This document shows, one piece after another, positions 57,480 through 64,000 of a stretch of DNA of 64,000 nt (position 1 is its first letter; each line of letters opens with the position of its first letter). Source of the DNA: Bryum argenteum (taxonomy: Eukaryota; Streptophyta; Bryopsida; Bryales; Bryaceae). The stretch lies in the NCBI GenBank assembly GCA_037043015.1, contig CM073329.1, positions 9,440,648 to 9,504,647 of the forward strand, written 5' to 3'. Position numbers and translations under genes: made by a program. The notes beneath the pieces are model-generated. The model ran no database searches. It worked only from the letters and a program-made list of their open reading frames with translations, and was not told the DNA's origin.

Positions 57480-58682
57480 TGCAAAGCTAGGACCGTGCAG
57501 GGGCAGGAAGAAGAGTCTTCATCGAGCTTCCTCTTCGTCGCGAAAGTCATTGTTGAAGGAGTCGATTGCGTGGTCTTCCATCCTCGCAAGGTCGTCCGCA
57601 ACTGCCGTTGCTCGTTTCTTGCATGGTGCGTTAAAATTTAGCCATAAAACTTCTTTTCTCGTTCTTGGAAACCCTTGTTTTCGTTCGTCCGTGTCTCTCT
57701 CTCCCTCTGTGTTTGCAGATTGAATATCATGCAGAAGCTCGAGGATCCGAGGGCGTGCGTAAACTCTATATGTAAGTTGTTGTAATTCGCTGTTTGATTT
57801 GAGAGTCTTCTTAACAACTGTGTTGGTGGCGATACAGGGAGCGCACAATTGAGCGGCCTTTTTCTACTGGAGAGCAGTCGTACCTCTCATGTAAGGTAAC
57901 TCCTCTGCTTAACTCCGGTCAGTCAATTTTAAGTGTTAGAAGATAATTGAAATTGGCATGGCACGATTGAGCGCTCTTCCTTTTCATGCAGTTTGGCGAT
58001 TTTTCTGTGCAAGTGGACTTTGGTTGCTCTAGGTTTTTATCTCTTCTTTCAGATAGTAGAGAATGCAGACCTGTACGGTTGTGTGAGGTCTCTAATAGTG
58101 AAGTTTGTAGTCCAATTGGTCTGTTAGTAGTGGTAGATAAGGCGATTTTCTTGTCCGATTATCACTTGGTGGCATTGAGTAGCCAGAATTTGGTAAATTT
58201 GGCCTTTTCTGGATCCGGCATTGCATTATTGAAGGCTATTTCTTTACATGCAATTGTATTAAGAAGATGTACAACTCCATACGTCTATGAATAGTAAATT
58301 CGTTGCAATTGTATACAATCATGCGAGATATGTTGTTGACTTTTTTGTGATGTTAGGGTTTGATTTCCTTAGGGTCTCGTTTCTTCTATAGAGAGTGCAG
58401 TGTTATGAGATGGTAGAGAAAGCGATCATGCTCGTTTTGGCGGCAAAGTTTGAGTAGGTTCAAATTGTTTCTCTTTGTTAGGGATGTTTTTCGCCGCTTC
58501 TGTAGAGACTGCAGAGGTATGAGATGGTAGAGAAAGGGATCATGCTTACCTAGTGGCAGAATCTGAGTAGCTTCAAGCTGTTGCTGTTTGTTAGGGATTG
58601 ATTTCTGATCGTTTTGAAACGGTTGCAGATTTCCTGGGCGGAGAGCTATTGAATTGTTTTGACGAAAGCGGGCAGGTAAGGG
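57480..58682 (+). other. Probable spliced 5' leader of the ARGLU1-like gene
   Basis: GC rises sharply at 57480. Splice-like signals follow: a donor near 57624, an acceptor TTTGCAG at 57719, a donor CTATAT|GTAAGT near 57771, an acceptor GATACAG near 57838, a donor near 57895 and an acceptor TGCAG at 57991. No frame stays open with an ATG, so I read it as leader exons and introns. A separate small gene here, including one on the minus strand (57848-57519), cannot be excluded. Confidence 0.4.
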
Positions 58683-60815
58683 ATGCCTCGATCATTATCC
58701 AGGTCGAGGTCCCCGCCTCGCAAGGGGCGGCACCGGTCATCAGCACGATCACCATCGCCAGTGAGCCACCGTCACAGCACTAGACGGAGGAGGGAGAGTT
58801 ATAGAAGCCGATCACCAGTACATCATGGTCACAGCAGGTGTGTTACAGTGAGCACACAATGGGTCATCTTGTTGTTGGGCTAGAAACAGACGAACGTCTG
58901 AGTTCTAAAAAAGAGAGAGAGAAAGTCTACGGTCTGAGTTTTATTATCATGAAAACACACACGAAAAGAGAATGTGGTGGGAGGGAGAAGCCACAGACCG
59001 TGCTCATGGATGATGGTGGGGGTTTTCATGCTGTTGGTAGCTGCCTGGAGGAAAGCTGGAAGGCTTTGGGAAGGTCCTCCCTCAGGAACACCTTCCATTC
59101 CCGCTTCTGATGATGTATCGCCGCCTGGTAACCGTACCCATGATAGATGTGCCTGCCTACATTCATGTGTTGCTTTCATCTTCGGCACGCTTGTCACATG
59201 TAGGTCCCATCGAGTTCGCATCGTCTCATTACATTTTTTCTCACAGCAGAGTGTGCCGAGGTCCGAATATCCAAGATATGACTAATCACATACTCCCTCT
59301 GTCCCATTATGATTTTCTGGTAGGTTCTGTCAAATCTACCTTTGGAGGTAGATTTGAGAGAACCTACCGGAAAATCATAATGGGACAGAGGGAGTATTAG
59401 AAACTCAAGTGTGGTAGCAGCTCATAGTCCTCCATCTTTTTGACAGGCACAACAGGAGTAGGACGCCAACTCCAAGGCGATCAAAACGGCGTAGTCGAAC
59501 ACGATCACCCGTAAGATCTCGAAGCATAAGTCCAGTGGCTGTTGAACGAAGAAGAGCCTTTGACAAGGTTCGGGAAGACGAAGAACTCGAGAGGAGAAGG
59601 TAATGCTGCACAAATTTAGGAAGAGTATCGTGAGAGGAAGTCAGTGGTACGGCAAGGGTAAGATGCGTCCATAAGAAAACAATGTGGAAACCTTAAGGAT
59701 ATACTTCTCATGATTTCATTTGCTCCGATTCTAATCAAATTGCTGATGTTAACAGGGGAAGTAACATGGAAGAGAATCAGCCAAGTAAATTTGCCAAAAT
59801 AACTTCGGCAATTTTTCATGGTTAGAAAGTTCATTGCTAGGAAAAAGGATGGGACCGTTAGTGTTTTATCCATCGCTGTTAAAGTAAGTGTGTAGTGCAT
59901 TGAGATGCGATGAGACGCCATGGTCCATGGTCCATGGTTAGTGGTCTTGTCGTCGTCCTTCACATCTACATGTATTATAGGTGTCCTTTAAGACTGTCCT
60001 CGAGCGGGTGTTCAGTGGGAGGATATCTTTATCAGCTGCCCAGCCTTTTTTGTACCATGTGTCACGATTTTTATGTCGCAGTATAATCGAACCTGGACTC
60101 GTGCAACATACTTCAGGTTATGTATCAGTTTTGTATCTGCTTTTAAAGTTGATCTGTGTTGCTTTGAAAAAGATCTGTGGGCATGTAGCTCTATCTCTCT
60201 GATGATCTTGCTGACTTTGATCACTTTATTTACAGGCGGCAGCAAGAGGCTGAAACAAAGATCATCGAGGAAGAATCTGCCAAGAGAGTCGAGGAAGCTA
60301 TTCGAAAGAAGGTTCACGATGCCCTACACTCTGAGGACTTTAAGAAGGAGATGGAGTTGAAAATACAAGAGGGCAGGAAAAAAATCATTGATGACATCGC
60401 TGCTCAGCTCGAAAGGGAAAAGGAGGAAGCACTTGCTGAAGCCCGAAGAAAAGAGGTAACATCCTCATGTGCACTCCTCATTCATCTATACCTATTGGAA
60501 TACAGGTTGCGGAACATGGATTAACATTGATTATGTTGCTATTTGCAGGAAGAGAAAAAGAAGGAAAAAGAGCAGTTAGAACAGATGCTGGAAGAGAACC
60601 GTCGGAAGATAGAAGAAGCTCAGAGGCGGGCAGCTGAAGAGCAAGCCAGGAAGGAGGAAGAACGCTACCGTGAGTTGGAGGCGTTGCAACGGCAAAAGGA
60701 AGAAGCGCTCCGAAGGAAAAGGTTGGAAGAGGAGCAAGGCCGAGCAGAACAGATGAAGATTCTAGGCAAAAAGAACACGCGCCCCAAGCTGTCTTTTGCC
60801 CTCGGTTTCAAGTAG
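58683..60815 (+). CDS. ARGLU1-like arginine/glutamate-rich splicing-associated protein
   Basis: Four exons, 58683-58837, 59456-59599, 60236-60455 and 60549-60815, join in frame to 261 residues. The N-terminal third is an RS domain (MPRSLSRSRSPPRKGRHRSS, SRTRSPVRSRSISP). The rest is a Glu/Arg/Lys-rich coiled coil (EEEKKKEKEQ-like, ENRRKIEEAQRRAAEEQ). The conserved C-terminus is TRPKLSFALGFK, diagnostic of the ARGLU1 family. Animal ARGLU1 binds pre-mRNA and modulates splicing and Mediator-dependent transcription; a nuclear RNA-processing role is expected. Intron 1 hosts a Stowaway MITE at 59293-59394, ending about 60 bp before the exon 2 acceptor. Confidence 0.93.
59293..59394. mobile_element. 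Stowaway MITE (Tc1/mariner type), 102 bp
   Basis: The element begins CTCCCTCTGTCCC and ends with its complement, flanked by TA on both sides (59291-59292, 59395-59396). The two halves are almost perfect inverted repeats over about 48 bp (two or three mismatches), so the whole element is one hairpin. The end sequence matches the CTCCCTCCGTYCC Stowaway consensus described in flowering plants. Confidence 0.93.
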
Positions 60816-61309
60816 ACAGCATGACCTAACTCTACTGTTTCATGTGGTTTCCTATTTTGACTGTGTTGCGTATCCGTCATTGTCATTGTTTGAGGAGGCA
60901 TTCACGTTGTAGAGTCCAGTTCAAGATGATGTTTGTAGTAGGTTCATAGATTATTAGACAAGTGATGGTCTACTTTTTTTTGTTTTTTCTTCATGAAAAA
61001 CACCTTTGTAATGCATATTCTTTTTCTTTCTTGACTCCTACTTTTCTCTCCCTGCCATTTTGGCTCTTGTCAGTCCTGCCGGTGCAGAACGAAGCTCTTA
61101 GTAAGGTAATGTGCTCACAGTAATGGCCCAATTTCCAGCATGGCAACTCTGTAGTGAAGCTTAGAATTCAAGCAATTTTTGTGTATACTGGAAGCAATTG
61201 TGCATAAGCAAAGGAAGTGGAAGGATGAACCAAGATTTCATAATTTTGTGCATAGGCAAAGTAAGTGGACGGATGAACCAAGATGTCATAGGTGTTTCTG
61301 AATGGCACC
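60816..61309. other. ARGLU1 3' flank
   Basis: 3' UTR then spacer. The part 61090-61215 resembles 38050-38160 (GTAATGGCYCAATTT, ATGGCAA, AGTGAAGCT, CAATTTTTGTG), another dispersed fragment. Confidence 0.45.
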
Positions 61310-61680
61310 TTAACCCTTCAACGCCCATGGGGTCTGAAATGGGCAACCCAAAATTGAATCATAGCATTTTCTGGACTTGGGCATCATGAATAGTGCACTT
61401 TTTGAACTAGGGCATCATGAGTGAGCCAATCAATGATGAGCTTGCAACCTCCTACAAGGTTATGTACAACCCCAACCTACCTACCACAATCCTTTAAAAA
61501 GCACAAAATCACTCATACAAATTGTGATTAAAACTGTAAAAAATCACTTTTTGAATACATCACAAGAAGGTGACCAATTTGACATCAAAATATAAGTGAA
61601 AAGTTGAGTACAATGAGAGCTACAAGGCAGATTCAGTTGGAAAAAAGCCCCTCGGGCTCTCTTGGGCGTTTAAGGGTTAA
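61310..61680. mobile_element. TTAA-flanked MITE, second copy of the 4832-5072 family
   Basis: TTAACCCTTCAACGCCCA at the left and the complement of TTAACCCTTAAACGCCCA at the right differ at one base. TTAA borders both ends, and GCCCCTCGGGCT lies just inside the right end, as in the first copy. At 371 bp it is longer and its interior is diverged, so the family is not recent. Confidence 0.78.
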
Positions 61681-62018
61681 CCCCTGAGTTTGAAGGTCAT
61701 TGAGTTTGAAGTCGACTAGCCCTAAATTCTGAAGGCCATTGACTTTCAAAAATGTCTATGTGGTAGTAGTTTTGAAAGTTTTGGCACTACAGACTTTAGT
61801 CCCTCTCCAAATATTTGGGTTGAATAAATTTGAAATACCAAACTTTCCTTGAGAAGCCAAACAATTTAGTGGATTTAAAATTTAAAATAAAATAAATTGA
61901 TTTTTTATTTAATAATGTCCTATCTCAAATCCGAAGTCTAGTCCCCCACCATAATTTGGTCACTATAAAAGTTTGTTGCACATGTTTGTTGTAATGTCTA
62001 TGAGAATTCATGCTAATG
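61681..62018. other. AT-rich spacer
   Basis: No gene seen. It contains near-duplicate GACTTTCAAAAA/GAAGGTCATTGAGTTTGAAG words. Confidence 0.4.
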
Positions 62019-62453
62019 CTAAAAATCCATGGTACTCTTTTTCGCTACAACTTCTGGATTTTCTTTCTTGATGGCTATACGTCCTTCTCCTTTATAATCG
62101 AATGTGCACTTATGTTCATTGAATATTAGATGACGAGAGCAAAGTGCTTGCTCACAACGGCACAAAATAGGTAACAACCCAAGTTTTCTTTCACAAACTG
62201 CACACTTCAACCTCTTTGGTTCTTCATTCTCTTTTTGTGGGGCGTTGGGTGATTTGGGTGTTGCCTTTTTGCTCTTAATCTTATTTTGAGTTGCTTCTAA
62301 TTCTTTTGCATAAGCTGATTTAATAGGAGTTATTTCTAGATTGAACAAGTCGTAGTTAACTTCCATCTTTGTTTTGTTTGTGAAACATTTGGAACACATA
62401 CCGTCCATATCCTCGTTCGCATAAAATCCACAATTACAAATGATCCTTACCAT
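62019..62453 (-). CDS. A20/AN1 zinc-finger stress-associated protein (SAP-like)
   Basis: Single exon, 144 residues, intronless like most plant SAP genes. The N-terminal A20-type finger reads ICNCGFYANEDMDGMCSKCF; its first cysteine pair is C-x-C instead of the usual C-x2-4-C. A Lys/Pro/Asn linker follows. The C-terminal AN1 finger reads CAVCERKLGLLPILCRCEQA then LCSRHLIFNEHKC, with all eight zinc ligands, followed by TFDYKGEGRIAIKKENPEVV, very close to the conserved TFDYKxxGREAIAKANPVV. Plant SAPs are stress-induced ubiquitin-binding proteins or E3 ligases. Codon use is unusually AT-rich, which may mean a fast-evolving or recently retrocopied member. Confidence 0.9.
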   Translation of the reverse strand: MVRIICNCGFYANEDMDGMCSKCFTNKTKMEVNYDLFNLEITPIKSAYAKELEATQNKIKSKKATPKSPNAPQKENEEPKRLKCAVCERKLGLLPILCRCEQALCSRHLIFNEHKCTFDYKGEGRIAIKKENPEVVAKKSTMDF

Positions 62454-63438
62454 TTTGTTTCTATCTTGAATTATTCCGGTGTTTTGAAATTCTTTGAAAA
62501 AGATTAAGAGGAATTCTTGATTATAATGTAAAATAACTTATAATGATCAAAGAAATTATAACTTGGATGTATATGCACACAACATTATATACACAAAACT
62601 CTAGAGCAAATCTTTTGCTTTAGTGATTTTTTAATTTTTTCAAAGTACTACTCGAATACAATTTTTTACTTTTACTTTTCTTTGTTTACTGTTGCTCAAA
62701 AAGTACACTGAAAATGATATTTCTAGTCATTTGCCTCACTACCATAGTCCACCCAACTATGGTGGGAGGTTCTTGGACCTCATTGTATGGGTACCTCGAA
62801 GCCCTTTGGGGGGATACCACGTCGGGTATCTCTAAGGCACTTGTGGCTTGGTAGGAACTAGCGTAGTGTTCATTCCGAGAGGGGTTAGTAGTCCTCCGTG
62901 CATACGTCCAACAATAGGTCAAATGAATGCCCTATTCACGCTCACCTCTAAATTGGTTGGAGTTTTTTTTAAATTTATTAAAGTCAACCGCCATTGATGG
63001 CTAATTGTTGTAATTTTTACTTTCAATCAAAAAGTTACTAATTATTTTCACAGGATTGTCCCACTTTATCAATCAAGCACCTAAGACATTAGGGTAGAAA
63101 CACTCATATTCGAGCACCCCCCTCCCAAACAATTCCGTAAGAATGCATGCATTCACAACCATTCGTCAGATTAATGATCGTTACCAAGTCAGATCAGATG
63201 ATAGAAAGAGACATTCAAATAGCAGAACCTGCAACTTGATGAATATACAAAAAAAAAGAGAGTAAGCGCTCAAGTATATTAAAGACACAGAGCTGGATAT
63301 TCACAGAAGCCAAGTGAACAATACTGGCAACCGTCAAGAGGGTTAAATCGACTAATTCAAGCGGCCATGTCAACACCGGATTCATCTCTTTCTCATGTGA
63401 ATACCAATGGAGTAGGTGATGATGATGGATGTAAGGAG
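62454..63438. other. Spacer with dispersed repeat
   Basis: This is the upstream side of the A20/AN1 gene, then the dispersed repeat at 62690-62960, then AT-rich sequence that probably includes the 3' UTR of the right-hand gene. No other gene seen. Confidence 0.45.
62840..62960. repeat. Dispersed repeat related to 784-965
   Basis: GGTAGGAACTAGCGTAGTG, GAGAGGGGTTAGTAGTCC and CCCTATTCACGCTCACCTC correspond in order to the left-edge copy. Confidence 0.7.
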
Positions 63439-63632
63439 CTACAAGGGCAGTAAGAGAACAGGACAAGGAACAAACTCCGCTAGTAAGTTGCTGTCGATGT
63501 GTTTGGCGTGTATGGACTCCATGCTGAGCACTACCAAGTCCAAGTTCATGTCGTCTGCTATTTCGCCGATCACCACTGCTGGTCGCTTGCCGTCCCCTGC
63601 TCTCTCCATCAACTTAAACTCCTCAAAACCAC
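63439..63632 (-). CDS. Universal stress protein family, last exon (gene continues past right edge)
   Basis: The minus-strand exon from an acceptor CTATGCAG|GTGG (63632) to a stop at 63439 encodes FEEFKLMERAGDGKRPAVVI, GEIADDMNLDLVVLSMESIH and AEFVPCPVLLLPL. The strand pattern ADxxxxDLVVLS and closing CPVLLLP are those of USP alpha/beta domains. The glycine-rich ATP loop (G-2x-G-9x-G-S/T) is absent, replaced by ESIHAKHIDSNLL, so this may be a non-ATP-binding member. Upstream exons lie beyond or near the edge and I cannot delimit them. Confidence 0.7.
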
Positions 63633-64000
63633 CTGCATAGCGTATGATCAAAATTAGGAAATCTGCATATGAGTGTAATCTTTCGTAGGTGACGAATTAG
63701 TATTCATGGTAAGGAGAAGTGGTTTTTCAATTTCTGTTTGATGGATCGTATTCTAGAACTAATCAACGAGCAACGTGAGTTCCAGGAACTCTTCCGAAAC
63801 CAACCATTTCGAAAGCTTTATACCATCAAGAAGCATTTCTTACTCTTGAATTGATAGCTCTATACCAATTGAGATGTGATTCTGAAATGCTGTGCAAGAT
63901 TTCGTGATTCTGATACTGTACTAGATTTCAGTTATCCTCAATCACTCTACGAATATCTCATATCCCTGCTGGAGTATTTGGCATCCTTGGTTATGTCCTC
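63633..64000. other. Probable intron of the USP gene
   Basis: AT-rich with no visible exon before the window ends. Confidence 0.4.

Noticed and set aside
57519..57848. Minus-strand frame ending MEDHAIDSFNNDFRDEEEAR
   Set aside because: Looks coding-like but has no ATG context or exon partners, and lies in what is better explained as the spliced leader of the ARGLU1-like gene; kept only as a caveat there.
1..64000. CRISPR array, operons, Shine-Dalgarno sites
   Set aside because: Spliced eukaryotic genes throughout; the tandem repeats lack unique spacers of constant length.
1..64000. tRNA or rRNA genes
   Set aside because: No cloverleaf with A and B boxes and no rRNA-like conserved core was recognised by eye; a covariance-model scan would be decisive.

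Overview
The window is nuclear DNA of a land plant. It carries a BES1/BZR1-type transcription factor, an A20/AN1 stress-associated protein, a plastid-type Nudix hydrolase, a cytosolic HSP90 ending in MEEVD and an ARGLU1-like SR protein. Genes are separated by long AT-rich, repeat-filled stretches. Introns have GT/AG borders and exons are more GC-rich than spacers. I cannot name the species. The sparse genes, the very simple BES1 structure and several proteins I cannot place suggest an early-diverging lineage such as a bryophyte, but this is inference.

Layout: 1-2 kb, repeats and a long leader; 2.0-3.6 kb, BES1/BZR1 (+); 4.8-5.1 kb, a TTAA-flanked MITE; 5.5-7.9 kb, a tryptophan/tyrosine-permease-like transporter (-); 8.2-16.1 kb, a tandem segmental duplication with two paralogous genes for small secreted four-cysteine proteins and three copies of a companion segment, one split by a 1.26-kb TIR insertion; 16.5-18.3 and 23.2-26.5 kb, two copies of a degenerate satellite locus; 18.5-19.3 kb, an antisense pseudo-copy of the Nudix gene; 21.4-22.0 kb, a conserved plant gene of unknown function (-); 28-34.5 kb, a transposon graveyard (LINE remnant, Harbinger-like MITE, inverted copies of a dispersed repeat); 34.7-37.5 kb, a minisatellite and two consecutive inverted duplications of gene fragments (Nudix, then a probable F-box/kelch gene).

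The right half holds the intact Nudix gene (39.3-41.9 kb, +), a decayed gene for a Pro/Asp repeat protein (42.5-43.1 kb), a DUF4097/FAM185A-like gene (44.8-48.1 kb, -), a 475-bp Harbinger-type MITE (49.8 kb), HSP90 (52.3-54.8 kb, +) with heat-shock-element-like motifs upstream, ARGLU1-like (58.7-60.8 kb, +) with a 102-bp Stowaway hairpin in an intron, a second TTAA MITE (61.3 kb), the A20/AN1 gene (62.0-62.5 kb, -), and the last exon of a universal-stress-protein gene running off the right edge (-).

The genes do not form a pathway. The most notable structure is the pair of back-to-back inverted duplications at 35.5-37.4 kb. Their transcripts would fold into long hairpins, and one matches the intact Nudix gene 4 kb downstream, so this is a plausible small-RNA-producing locus born from gene-fragment duplication.
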